Source of the DNA: Amaranthus tricolor
Taxonomy: Eukaryota; Streptophyta; Magnoliopsida; Caryophyllales; Amaranthaceae
Direction of reading: 5' to 3'
DNA: 64,000 nucleotides
Assembly: GCF_026212465.1 (NCBI RefSeq)
Contig: NC_080059.1
Coordinates: 12,376,829 to 12,440,828, forward strand
The notes under the pieces were generated by a model, which made no database searches, was not told where the DNA came from, and saw nothing but the letters and a program-made list of their open reading frames with translations. Of this stretch, positions 37,080 to 47,869 are shown in pieces (position 1 is the first letter of the stretch; every line of letters begins with the position of its first letter). The translations under genes and the position numbers were made by a program.

Positions 37080-38230
37080 ATGTGATACGACAAATTTAAC
37101 TTTTTGTGACATTGGATTTAGTAGCATTAAAAAAATGTCACTGATTTATATTTTTAGTGTAATAATTTTTAGTTTTTTTTAAGTTCCACTATAAAATGAT
37201 TTAATGACACTTTATTTAGTCTTTAGTGGCATATATAATTGTTACCATAGTGTATAGTGGCATTTATGAGAAATGTCACTTAAATGCCACTAGATCCTAT
37301 GTCGCGAAAAGCTTTGGTGTGATTTTTTTATTATCATACTAGAAGGTTTAATAAATGTCGCTAAATCCTCTATATATACTATTAAAAATTTTAAATAGCT
37401 ATATTTAAATTAAATATCGTTAAATATATCTCACTAAAAGTAAATTATGTTGTAATGTAAATTAAGTGGTTTCAATTAGGAGTTGATCAAAAGTGAACAA
37501 AAGATAAAAGTAATGATGACTAAAACATAATTACAACGGCCTGTTTGATTAATACTATTAATTAGTGACAATGAAAATGATTTATAGTGTAAATTTTTAT
37601 GATATGTATCATGTCATTACTCAAATGGTAATGCATTGGAATGATTTTAGTGAACAAAGTGAGATTGTTGGAAAATAAACATGACCATTAAATTTATCAA
37701 GAGATATTCCTATCAAAATTACTACTCGGGAGTCATTAAGCTTCACTAAATCACCTCTCTTTGTGGTCAACTCAGTGATAATAAAACCTAGACCTTGGTC
37801 ATGAGTCATGAATCATGAATTAGGGAAAAGATTGTAAGTTAGTTATCTTTCATCATAATGGGGTTATAAAGCTTATTTAAAGACTCTACTTAAACATTAC
37901 TACAACTAATTTAACACAAATTTGTTTTTTTTTTTAATACTAACACAATATGTATTTTAAACAAATCAAACTAATAAGAGAAATAATCAAACCAACATAA
38001 AAATAAAAAATAAAAAATAAATAAGAGAGTAAAAATAAAAGAGAAACTAAATTTGGAAACAACAATAAAAAAATAAAGATTATGTCATTTATCAAATGTC
38101 ATCAAAATATTTGGTGACACTTATAACAAAATATCATAAATTAAAATTAAAATATTAAAATAATACTCTTAGAATGATGACATTTTGATGAAGTATTAAA
38201 AATATTGCATCACAATCAAACCCTTTTTTT
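37080..38230. repeat. Region of repeated TGTCACTAAA/AGTGGCAT words, possibly CACTA-type subterminal repeats
   Basis: GTGACATT, AGTGGCATTTATGAG, TGTCACTTAAATGCCACTAGA and related words recur on both strands between 37080 and 37400, and again more thinly at 38085-38215 (TGTCATCAAAATATTTGGTGACA). Dense short direct and inverted words of this kind mark the subterminal regions of CACTA elements, but no CACTA terminus was found here. Low confidence. Confidence 0.25.
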
Positions 38231-38374
38231 TTTTTAATGTGATACAAAAGTTCAATTATCAACTTGCTTTTGTATTTTCAATAAATTTTCCCTCAATATT
38301 ATCTGGAATTTTTGAATTATTAGTAGTTTCAATAACTTTTTTCTTAGTATTTTCTGGAATTAATTTAACCTCTT

Positions 38375-39180
38375 CTACTTCTTAATCTCCATGTTGGAAT
38401 ACTCATCAGATGGTATTGAAATTGGGTGGCAAGGAGAAGAAGACTGTACTATATTATCAGAGATAATTGCGGAGGTGTCGCCTATTTGTTTTGGAGGATC
38501 CTGAACAAACTCCACAAAATATGTCATCGAATTCAGACCATCACTAGAATTTTCCCTATGAGATCGAAAATGGTGATAATAATAGAAATTTTCAAAGAAA
38601 TAACAAGTCATAGTAGTGTATGTAGTATTTTATTATGGGTACTGGATCAAAACATCTATATTCTTTTTAATTATTGTCATACCTAACAAAAACACACTTA
38701 ACAACTCGAGGCTCTAATTTATTTCGATTTAATTTGATAGATAGACATACGATGTGCATTTATAGATACGCGGTGGTAGAAGGCGAATGTGAGGGATAGA
38801 CATAAAGGATCTAAGAGAAACAAGAGGAGATAATTTTGCAATCATGAGGACTTTTGTTAAATTGAGGTTAAGCACTTTAATAGTCCCGGCACTATTAAGA
38901 TCAATAATTTTACTATTAGCAGTTTGAATATGAGTTCTTTGTATAGGTGTAAAAGCTTGTATTTCTTTTATGTCATAAATCATAATATTCGTTGAGATCA
39001 GTTTGTTAGAATTAGTATGACAAGATAACCTAATTTGGGTTTGAGATTGACCCAAAAAATTTATGGGTTGGTGGAAATTTTGGGTTGGTTAAAGTTTTTT
39101 GTAGGTTGATTAATATAGGCAATATGTTTTTGTGGGTTTATAGTGATATTTGTTTGGTCAATATTTTGTGTGTTGGGGAA
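38375..39180 (-). pseudogene. Copia gag/protease/GAG-pre-integrase remnant
   Basis: The minus-strand frame 39055-38729 contains IQTANSKIIDLNSAGTIKVL and NLTKVLMIAKLSPLVSL, the stretch between protease and GAG-pre-integrase in Copia polyproteins (I-x-T-A-N-G, G-x-G-x-V, L-x-x-V-L-x-V-P-x-L). A second frame at 38611-38375 is adjacent. The Gly/Asn/Pro-rich sequence 39061-39180 also occurs at 56640-56760, next to the UGT-intron Copia, so both belong to one family. No LTR identified. Confidence 0.6.
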
Positions 39181-39900
39181 AAATTCAAAATCCAGCTTCA
39201 AACACCAAAAGAAGATTTACCAACAAGTCTTTAACACAAAAGGGATGAAAGATGGTGATGACTACTTGGATTCTTCTACCCCAACAATATAGAGATGGAA
39301 TTAGAAGAGGGTGAAGAAACAAGTGAAATTCATGGTGATGATGTGCTTGATGGCTGCACAAGTCAGCTGTCTCAGCCGTGGCTGCTGGCGGCTGGAGGAG
39401 GAGGAAGCAAGCAGTCGGCAGCCGGTGGTCTAGGTGACGCAGCAGCCGGCAGAAGATGGTCCAATAGGCAAGGGAAAGAAAGGAGGGAAGAAGGGAAGGA
39501 GGGAAGGGTTTGTGCGTTTTTTTGTTTTTTGTTTTTCCCAAAATGTATGGCAAGGTAGTCTCACTTAAAAATAAAAACCTTAAAAACCCTAATTTCTATT
39601 TTTTATTTTTTTATCTTGGAGGTGAGATGATGAGTAATTTACTTGGGTGAGTCATAAGGTGCGCGTGGCAAAGTAAGAGTAATATGGCTTCCTACACATA
39701 TTCATCAAATATGAGGTGGTTAATATTCCCGTATTTTTCGTCGTATAAATTATTTTTTTCCCCAAAAATAATAAATCAGATATCTAAAAATCGTAGTTAA
39801 ATTTTACTTTTAAAATGACAAACTAATTTTACTTATTAAAATAGTAATTCTTAACAAAGACGCTTTTATAACTGTTTCAATGATGTTTGGACGGGGTGAA
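39181..39900. other. GC-richer repeat-derived stretch, no supported gene
   Basis: 39290-39560 is locally GC-rich (GCTGGCGGCTGGAGGAGG) and open in two frames on opposite strands, neither resembling a known protein. It adjoins Copia remnants on both sides and is probably retroelement leader or captured sequence. Confidence 0.35.
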
Positions 39901-40080
39901 TAATTGGGCATGGCACTAAACGAGGAGGGCTCTACTATGCGGATGAAGTGACTCATCAAGGCAGTGCAATGCTAGCTCGCAGGGAAGTAGAACGTCAACT
40001 TTGGTTGTGGCATCGTCGTCTTGGTCACCCATCACCAAGGTATTTAGATCGACCATTTCCAATTTTTTCTTAGTTCAATA

Positions 40081-40160
40081 CATGTTGTAACACCCGAATT
40101 TCCGATCCCAACGAAACCAAAACCGTAAAGGACGGAAGGAAATTCGGGTGTTACACATGT
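40081..40160. mobile_element. 70-bp TG..CA mini-element with 5-bp target duplication (element 40086-40155)
   Basis: TGTAACACCCGAATTTCC at the left returns as perfect inverted GGAAATTCGGGTGTTACA at the right; CATGT flanks both sides (40081-40085, 40156-40160). Removing the element and one CATGT rejoins a conserved Cys-x-x-x-Ala-Lys zinc-finger stretch of the Copia host, which shows it is a true insertion. TGTAACACCC/GGGTGTTACA ends are those of many plant Ty3/gypsy (chromovirus) LTRs, so it may be a minute solo LTR or SMART-like element. Confidence 0.8.
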
Positions 40161-40659
40161 ATTCTTGCTAAGAGTCACAAATAATCTTTTTTGCCCTGTC
40201 AATCTAGAACTGATAGTCTTTTTTTATTAGTTCATACTGATGTATGGGGTCCAGCACCAAATATTGGGTCAAAATGTTTTTTCCTACTTATTGTCTAATG
40301 ATGACTGCTCTTGAATGACTTGGGTGTATTTTTTAAAAAAGAAATTCGATGTGTTTGATAAATTCAAATCTTTTTGCAATCTTATTCATAACCATTACAA
40401 TAAAACCATAAAAATATTGAGATCTGAAAAATGGTGGTGAGTATGTCAATGATGATATGAAAAATTATTTCAACACATATGGTATCATACATCAGACTAC
40501 TTGTCCCATAACCCCACAATAAAATGGAACAGCCGAAAGAAAAATAGAACTCTTCTTGCCATTACTCATGCCATTATGCTTGAATCTCAAGTACCGCATT
40601 CTTTTTGGCCTGAAGTTGTGGCTACTGCCACCTATTTGATCAATCGACTTCTCACAAAA

Positions 40660-41488
40660 ATTTAAACTTGCAAACACCCATTGATATCTTTTCTAGTTAT
40701 CACACCCTTCCAGCTAATCTGAATCTCTCACCTCGGGTTTTTGGGTGTACAATATATGTTCATGTTCCTAAAACAAAAAGAACCAAACTTGATTCTTGTG
40801 TTGTCAAATGTGTCTTTGTTGGCTATGGAATTCATCAGAAGGGTTTTCGATGTTTTGATCCTAATACATCACGTCTCTACACCACTATAGATTGTAATTT
40901 TTGCAAAATCGATTTCTATTAAAAACACCAATCTTGTGTTCAGTGGGAAAACACTATGAGCTCACTAGGCTGGTTAATATGTCCCTATAATTGATTGATA
41001 CTAACTCGACTGACACTACGTTTGCTACCATCCTACCTAAAGTTGATATTGGTACCTCAAAAGAGCTATCAGGCGAGCCAACTGAGCCTAATTCTCCATA
41101 TGTGTAGTCTAACTTGAAAGGTGACACTCTGGTTTCCTCTCCATCTCGAATTCTTGAGGTTAGTCCTTTTGTTAGTGCACAGAATATTATTATAAATAAT
41201 GATGAGACTAACCCTAAAGTTCAAGAAGATAACAGTGCTGAAGCTGCCTCAGAAATACAGGAGGAGATTATTAGTGAGAAACAGCCACATGAATCATATA
41301 AATTACCTCCTCGAAGCACAAGGGGAGTTGCTCCAAAGAGGTATGAGCTTGAGTATGAACCTCGACAAGGGGGAGGCTCTCTTCAAAAGCTCAAGCTTTT
41401 AAAGCAGCAGTTTACTCAAAAAGAATTCCCAACATACCAGAAGAAGCTCAGAGAGATAAAAAAAATGGAGGGTAGCCATGCAAATTGA
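40660..41488 (+). pseudogene. Copia integrase C-terminus and linker remnant
   Basis: Open frames 40668-40922 (LNLSPRVFGCTIYVHVPKTK, CVFVGYGIHQKGFRC: the integrase C-terminal GKPP-neighbour region) and 41114-41488 (acidic linker ending PPRSTRGVAPKRYE). Typical of Copia between integrase and reverse transcriptase; broken by a stop at about 40921. Confidence 0.75.
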
Positions 41489-41515
41489 GATGCAAGCTCT
41501 TGAACAAAATCAAAC

Positions 41516-41821
41516 ATGGGAAAAATGTCAACTACCAGCCGGGAAAAGACCAGTGGGATACAGATGAGTATTTACCATCAAATACAAGGCAAATTGAGAT
41601 GCAAGCTCTTGAACAAAACCAAACATGTAGAGGTCGATAGACATTTTATCAAAGAAAAACTAGAAGTAGGAATAATTTGTCAACCCTTTGTTCGATATGA
41701 AGATCAATTTGCAGATATCTTGACAAAAGCAGTAGCAAGCAAACCATTTGCAGAAATATTAAGCAAGTTGAGTATAGAAGATCTTACGACTCAATTTGAG
41801 AGGGAGTGTAGGAATTATTAA
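41516..41821 (+). pseudogene. Copia RNase H C-terminal remnant fused to a reverse transcriptase stub
   Basis: Ends with TKHVEVDRHFIKEKLEVGII and YEDQFADILTKAVASKPF, the C-terminal part of Copia RNase H, reaching TAA at the LTR. The N-terminal half of this frame is out-of-frame reverse transcriptase start plus a 36-bp duplicated piece, an artefact of the deletion. Confidence 0.75.
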
Positions 41822-42022
41822 GAGTATATTTAGAGATTATTAAGATAATTGTAATTAGGGAAACAAATATATAGGACTATTCATTCCTAGAATACAGTAA
41901 TGTAAATATAGTAACAGTACTACTATATAAACCCATTATGTACATTGAGTTTATTATTCAGAAAATTAGAGAATACAAAACCCTAATTCTCTACCAATTT
42001 CTGTCTCATATTATTTTTCACA
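41807..42022 (+). repeat. 3' LTR of the RT-less Copia element
   Basis: Starts TGTAGGAATTATTAAG directly after the polypurine tract TTGAGAGGGAG and ends near TATTTTTCACA. Contains CTATATAAACCC (TATA-like, 41930s). About 215 bp. It begins with the same TGTAGGAA as the 184-bp LTR at 59269-59452. Confidence 0.65.
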
Positions 42023-43986
42023 TATAACATGTATTAATTATTAATTGCATTAAAACCCAATTGAAACGCTTGCAATCCAATCGACATAATAACAAAATTT
42101 CGAACCCTAACTCACTGATCATTGGCTCTCACGACTCCGACCAACTTTGGCCCATATTCATCTAACCACCATTCGCCTGCACCACACCACTATAGCACCT
42201 ATATCGGCGGCCAACAACCTTGAAGACTTTTATGATACAACCACCACCATACCAGTTGCATTACTCATTTACCTTTCTCCCCCAATTTAGAATCGAAACG
42301 TAATTTTAGAAATTTATAATTTAATTTTGTAAATTGTAATTTTAAAAAGATCATTAATTAATTCTTTATGATAGACTCCAAGTTTAATTTGTTGTTAGCG
42401 TGCAAGTGTGCAAGTATATGTGTTTGTTTATTGATTCCTTAATACTTGATGATAACGATTGTAAGTCAATAATACAATCAAGCTTCCAACTTTGCGAGTT
42501 AGCTGATAACACAATCACGTTCACAATCCTTTTAGAGTCAAAATGCTTTCTTTATTTTGAGATTTGATAATGGCTAGTAAGTTAGTGAAGTTTATTTATT
42601 TTTTTCTGTTTTAGATGTATCATTCTATCTCATACTTTATCGAATGACACAAAATTAAATTTTAGTTTGATTGGATTTTAAAATACATACGTAAAAACAT
42701 TGTAAAATTTCATTCTTGAAATCTTGGGTCCGCCCCTAACTAGCTTCCTTGTATAATAAGCGCCAACTCCCTTGTATTGAAGGGCCAATACCCTTGTATA
42801 AGAGCGCTAAATCCTACTATGTGGAGTGGCATCACCAATTTCACACCAAGAAACATAATTCTTTCTAGACTCAAAAATTTTGCAAATAATAATTAAGTGT
42901 TGTTTTGTGCAAAACATCAAAGTTTGAGAAATTAGGGCTAAGGCTAAGGCTAAGGCTAAGGCTAAGGCTAAGGCTAAAGGCTATAGCAATTCTCTTTTTA
43001 TATCTCTTAGACTTATTTTACCAAGCACTAAGAAGAAGCATTGCGTGCCTAAGGTAAGACATTAAAAATGTTGCCTAGAGAGAATTATCAAGTTATTGTT
43101 TTAATTATCTACTTTGTTTTATAAATCATTATCTCAATAAGTTTTTGTTTTATATTATCACCATGGTATTTGGAGTAGTTAATTATTTAGAGTCATTGTC
43201 GATGAAAGTTTACAAAAGATAACTTTTATTACTTATACATATTACGATTTATAATTAGTTATCATGTACGCTAGAACCTGTAATTGAGTAATCCGATGTG
43301 TTAAATGTATTATTATGATTTTGATGAATTTTAATTTATTTATTTCTTTGTCACTAAAAAGTTGTCGGTCCTAGAATCTGGTTTAATTAACTTAAATGTC
43401 CGACGTGTAACTTGAAACTCATATTTACATGTGAATATCCAGTTCACTTTATTTCGAACTATTACAAAGGCATCAACACATGTTGCTAATATTCCTACCA
43501 TCTTGTGCAACAAAAAATTACAATTGTTAAAATTTACTCTTTTCGTGCCTTCGACTTTTTCCCATATGCTATTTTAGTCTTTTCTACTGAATTTTGTTTT
43601 TTTTTGGACATAATTCCACTTAAAATTTCTCGCTAAAATCTATAATTTTTTTTTTCTACATTAAAACCTATAATTTATTTTTTTATAATTATCTCACTAA
43701 ACGACAATGGATCCACCTAGTGACTCTTTTCTTTTAGTTGCAACTTGCAAGTGATTTTCTTAATATTAAACTTCATATAATAGTTGAGCACATACCAATT
43801 TCTTACAAATCTTTTTCTAAATCAAGCAATTTTTTTCTTTCTAAAGTATACCATTCCCCATTTCTAAAAATTAGTTCCTCCAAACTTTTACATCACTTAT
43901 TTATAATAACCGTAAGGAAATTCAAATAAAAAATACTGAAAATAAAAACAATAAGCTAAATTTACCTTCAATGTATGATGTCTAGG
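42023..43986. other. Intergenic stretch without a gene
   Basis: AT-rich, non-coding. Contains the hexamer repeat at 42936-42977. TGGGTCCGCCCCTAACTAG at about 42725 is a shard of a repeat also seen near 195 (GCTCCGCCCCTAG). Confidence 0.45.
42936..42977 (+). repeat. (GGCTAA)7 hexamer microsatellite
   Basis: Seven perfect tandem copies of GGCTAA. It differs from the plant telomere repeat (TTTAGGG) and is probably a chance slippage array. Confidence 0.9.
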
Positions 43987-44405
43987 CACTACAAAAAACA
44001 ACTGATTTAGCAATGGAAAAATAGTGAGGGGAAGTGATCGTCGCCCATGGCGACGGCAAGGCGAGAGAAAAGTTGGTCGCGAAAGCAAAAAGTACTATGG
44101 CGACGGGTAAGGTCGTCGCCTAGAAGTCGCCAACTGCCATTTTTCAATTTTGTTTTCTACATGGCGACGGACTCTCATGTCGACATTTCGTCGCCAAGGA
44201 AGACGGAATTTTTTTAATTTTTATTTTGATGCATGGCGACAGGTTCTGTTTGTCGCCACTTAGTCGCCATGTTTGGTTTTATTTTTGGTTTTATTTTTTT
44301 TAAAAGTAGGCGACAGATCCTTTCGTAGCTATTTGGTCGCCATGTTTTTGAATTTGAATTCAAAAGTGGCGATGGGTTTGTAATCGCCGTCTTGTCGCCA
44401 TTTTG
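43987..44405 (+). mobile_element. CACTA (En/Spm) transposon terminus with subterminal repeats
   Basis: Begins CACTACAAAAAACAACTGATT, the CACTA terminal sequence, followed by densely repeated subterminal words GGCGACGG, GTCGCCAT and TTCGTCGCC in both orientations (ten or more to 44400). Such words are the transposase binding sites of CACTA elements. No TNPD/TNPA-type coding sequence follows, and no partner terminus (TTTTTTGTAGTG) was found downstream in the window, so the element is truncated or interrupted by the hAT region. Confidence 0.72.
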
Positions 44406-44589
44406 TTCTATAAATAAGCTGCGAATTGTTGTGCATCGTATATTTTGAAAGCTAAAGAAATAGAAGAGGTTAGTGAGTTTTTTATTTTTTCTCTTTATAT
44501 GAGTTATTTTTATTTATTTTTATTATTTATATTTAGTTTCTTTTGTCATTAATTTGATTTAATTTTATTATTTAATTAGTACATATTTT

Positions 44590-46037
44590 GCGAATTGTCT
44601 GAATGGTCTGGTCCGGGTTTTTTATTTTTAAAACGGTTTACGGTCCGATCCCGGTTTTTAAATTTGTAGACCAAACCGGACTAATAAACCGTAATAAACT
44701 CTAATATTAGGGGTTAGGGCTATCCTGATTCCTGCTGCCGTAAATTACGAAAAGGCAAAAGCTGTTTCCTTCTCCCATTCTCCTCTCTTCCTCGCCTCCT
44801 GCCCAGGTCTGAGTCTCTGAAGTCTGATTCCTCGCATCCTCTCTATTTCCTCGCCTCCTTCAAGGCTTCAACTCTTCAAGCTTCAACCCATCGACAGTCG
44901 ACAGACGCCAGACGCCAATCGACAAACGACCTCCTTCAAAGACGCCTCTGCTTCTGTGGTTCTTCGAGGCTTCGACGCTCCTCCTCCAATCTTCATTCTC
45001 CAATCTCACCAGTCACCACGGAATCAAGTGTAGAATCTCGTAATGTAAGTATATTGGTTGATTTTTTTGATATTTAGGGTTTTTTTTATCAGTTTTTGAT
45101 TTTTAGGGTTTTTGTTTCATCCTCCATTTCTTCTTCGACATAACTAAAATAAGTGTCCCTATGGCTATCAAACCCCATCAAACTCCTTTCTGTTTAAAAT
45201 CCCGCAGACAAATAGTTAGGAAGTTGACTTCATCGAAATCCCACTTTGTACAAATTATAATTTATATTGTATAAATGTTAATTTTTATGATTATAAATTA
45301 TGAAGTTTGCATCTTTTATTGTTAATTTATTAGATAAATGCTATTTTGATGATTATCTGGTTGAATCTTGAGTCTTTATATATTGGGTAAGTGTAATTTT
45401 TTGATGACCACAACTGATAAAGTTTGCAACTTGTATTGTACAATTTACTGGATATCTTCTGTTTTGATGATTATTGGTTTATGAATCTTGACTTATCATA
45501 TATTGATTAAGTGTTGTAATTTTGATGTAACAGTGTGATTAATTGTGAGATGTATCATGTAATGTTTGATATGCAAGAAAGATATGGTGAAGATCAATGA
45601 GCATTATATGAAATAGTGAAATGAGGTTAAATATTTGTGGGTATTCTTAGGTTGTTTGTAAAATAGTGTAATAAGTGTTTTATATGCTTCCATCAAAATT
45701 ATATATATATGATTTGGATATGTTGAATGTTAATATGTTGGTATTACTCGTTTGATATGTTGAATGTTAATATGTTGGTATTACTCGTTTGATATGTTGA
45801 ATGTTAATATGTTGGTATTACTCGTTTGTAGACTAAATAGATTGTTGGTATCACTCAATTAAAAAAATAAAAAAATTAAAAAAAACCGTAGACTAGACCA
45901 GACCAGATTGTTCTAGAACGGTCTGGTCTGGTCTCTTGACTGGTCTGGTCTGGTCTGAAAAATTTCCAGACCGGAATTTCTGGTCTGGTCTGATTTTTCT
46001 GTCAAACCAGACCAGACCGGACCGTGTGCAGCCCTAC
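44590..46037. mobile_element. hAT-like element with GGTCTGGTC-rich ends
   Basis: The right end reads ...CAGACCGGACCGTGTGCAGCCCTA (in reverse complement TAGGGCTGCACACGGTCCGG), a typical hAT terminal inverted repeat. It is preceded by many GGTCTGGTC/GACCAGACC words (45895-46020). The left part (44600-44690) has matching GGTCTGGTCCGG, CGGTTTACGGTCCG and ACCAAACCGG words. The left terminus itself and the 8-bp duplication are not certain. The interior contains leader-like CT-rich sequence (44770-45010) and a 37-bp tandem repeat, but no transposase. Confidence 0.5.
45717..45827 (+). repeat. Three perfect tandem copies of a 37-bp unit
   Basis: The unit begins GATATGTTGAATGTTAATATG and ends TTACTCGTTT. 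Three copies without mismatches indicate recent expansion. Lies inside the hAT-like element. Confidence 0.9.
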
Positions 46038-46610
46038 CTCTAACCCTAAAAATTCTACGGCTGCTCCTCCACCATGCCACCGCTACCGACGGTTTCACTG
46101 AGTGGTCCTCTATTGCAGACAAATTCTACGGCTTCACTCGACGGCTGCTGTGGTGCTTCACTGAGTGCTGTGGGTCACCGGGTTGTTCGAATAATCCCTA
46201 AAAATCGATATTTTTGATTTTGTTTCAGGTATTTTCACTCTTTATCCTAAATCCTAATATTAATCTTGTTCTAATCTTTAATCTTAGTGTTAATCTTAAA
46301 TTTTTAATCTTGTTGAGTTGTTGTTTTAACATTTATTTTTAAATCTTGATTGTGGGTTCTTTTTGATTGTGGTCTATTGGATTTAGGACTGTGATGGAAT
46401 TCGTAAATTAAGAAAAGCTATTGTATTGTAAATTAAGAAGTTACTGACCTACTGTGATGGATATTTGATTTCAATTTAAAGACGATTGAATTTATTTTTT
46501 TAATGTGTTTGTTAATGTTATTTGTTAATGTTAAATTGTTAATGTGTTATTTGTTAATCTTGATTTATAAATCTTTAATTGTGGTTGTTTGAATTTGAAG
46601 AGTTCAATCA

Positions 46611-47505
46611 TGTCTAGTAGCGGGGCTAGTGGCTCTGATTCGTGCAATGTAAGTGGTGATGCTACAAATGAAGAGGGTGATTTCTGTTATTATCCTTTGT
46701 GGAAATATGTTGTTAAAGGGGAAAAATGAGTGGAGGTGGGGGTAATTATACTTGGCAATGCAAATTTTGCAAACAAATAAAGAGTGGTTCATATATTAGA
46801 GTTAGAGCACATTTGATGGGAGTTGCAAAAGGTGGAATTAGTCAATGTCCTAATGTAACAAATGAGGATAAAATGCAAATGAGAAACTTAGAAAGACAAG
46901 TTGAGCAATATAAAGAATCTAGACAACGAAAAAGACCACCACTTCCTAGTCATTCTTTGTCTTCCGAAACTTCTCTTTCACCAACTTCATATGCCAAGAA
47001 AAGAAAATCTGACAACCCAATCACCAAAGCTTTTGATATACAAGCTCAAAACAACTTAGATGCTGAGATAGCAAGGATGTTTTTTACTGGAGGATTGCCT
47101 TTTAACCTTTGTCGAAACCCTTACTATGTTAGTTCATACAACTATGCTGCCACAAATAATATTCCTGGTTACAAGCCTCCTGGTTACAATAAAATGAGAA
47201 CCACTTTGTTAGAGAGAGAGAAAGAAAATGTTGAAAGGCTTTTAGAACCAACAAAGGCTACTTGGAGGGAAAAAGGAGTAAGTATAGTGAGTGATGGGTG
47301 GAGTGATCCACAAAGGAGATCTTTAATTAATCTCATGGTAGCTTGTGAAGTTGGTCCTCTATTCTTAAAGGCCGTTGATTGCTCAGGAGAGGTAAAGGAT
47401 AAAGACTTTATTGCTAGTTTGTTGAATGATGCCATTGAAGAAGTTGGAGATGACTATTTAAAATACTCCTGTTGTTTATTTGGTACTTATTTGAATGTTA
47501 TGTGA
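46611..47505 (+). pseudogene. hAT transposase gene, N-terminal part (BED zinc finger, DUF659), broken
   Basis: From ATG at 46611: MSSSGASGSDSC..., FCYYPLWKYVVKGEK, then TGA. The frame resumes one base off at 46726 (MSGGGGNYTWQCKFC) so a one-base loss in the A run at about 46718-46722 breaks it. The BED zinc finger has C-x2-C (QCKFCK) and H-x..-C (RAHLMGVAKGGISQC); a basic KKRK stretch and the DUF659 start (RTTLLEREKENVERLL, VSIVSDGWSDPQRRSLIN) follow. The frame ends at 47505 soon after DUF659 begins, and the RNase H-like core and dimerisation domain are missing. A cut-and-paste transposase that cannot be functional here. Confidence 0.83.
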
Positions 47506-47589
47506 GTTTTATATTTTTAAAGTGTTTATTTACAAATATCAAATGAAAGATTGTAAAATTATCTTTAATTTGATATATTTATTATATTA

Positions 47590-47683
47590 CCATTTTCGTG
47601 TCCCCGTGTCCGCCATTTTTAAGTTGGCGTTTTCCCGTACCCGTGTCGTGTCCGTGTCCGTGTCTGTTTTAGTGCAACCTAGA
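47590..47683. mobile_element. hAT-type terminus immediately upstream of the UGT gene
   Basis: CCGTGTCCCCGTGTCCGCC..., CCCGTACCCGTGTCGTGTCC, GTGTCCGTGTCTG end at GTGCAACCTAG (47672-47682). In reverse complement it starts CTAGGTTGCAC followed by ACACGGACACGGACACG, the layout of one class of plant hAT termini. It lies after the broken transposase gene and may be that element's 3' end. Only about 187 bp separate it from the UGT start codon. Confidence 0.55.
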
Positions 47684-47730
47684 GTAAAAGCATTACTTGT
47701 GGAGTAGTGGTCCACTCTGCCCACGAGTTC

Positions 47731-47736
47731 CACGTG
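47731..47736 (+). promoter_or_regulatory. G-box (CACGTG) upstream of the UGT gene
   Basis: CCACGTGT centred about 137 bp upstream of the ATG and about 48 bp downstream of the hAT terminus. CACGTG is bound by bHLH and bZIP factors, and ACGTG is the core of ABA-response elements. Functional use is inferred only. Confidence 0.4.
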
Positions 47737-47869
47737 TAAAATTGAGAAAGGGAATCGGTGGATATTTTTGACCAAATAGAAATACAAGTTAATTCCAAGT
47801 GAACATCATCAGATTACTTCACAAATCAATCAAATTGAATCAAAACTAACAAATTTTCAAATTCCAGGC

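Larger units (their letters stand above)
39900..42022 (+). mobile_element. Copia element lacking reverse transcriptase
   Basis: In order: GAG-pre-integrase (TKRGGLYYADEVTHQGSAML, RRLGHPSP), integrase (HTDVWGPAP, then the core with TPQ, ERK-like and SFWPEVVATATYLINR), a linker (41114-41488), the first reverse transcriptase residues, then directly the end of RNase H (KHVEVDRHFIKEKLE, DQFADILTKAV) and a 3' LTR starting at 41807. Nearly all reverse transcriptase is deleted. A 70-bp insertion splits the GAG-pre-integrase domain. No 5' LTR was found, so the left end is truncated. Stops and frameshifts are frequent. Confidence 0.8.

Noticed and set aside
39185..39558. Overlapping open frames on both strands in a GC-richer patch
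   Set aside because: Neither frame resembles a protein family, and the patch is enclosed by Copia remnants; most likely retroelement-derived non-coding sequence.
42936..42977. Interstitial telomere repeat
   Set aside because: The unit is GGCTAA, six bases, not the plant telomere heptamer TTTAGGG.
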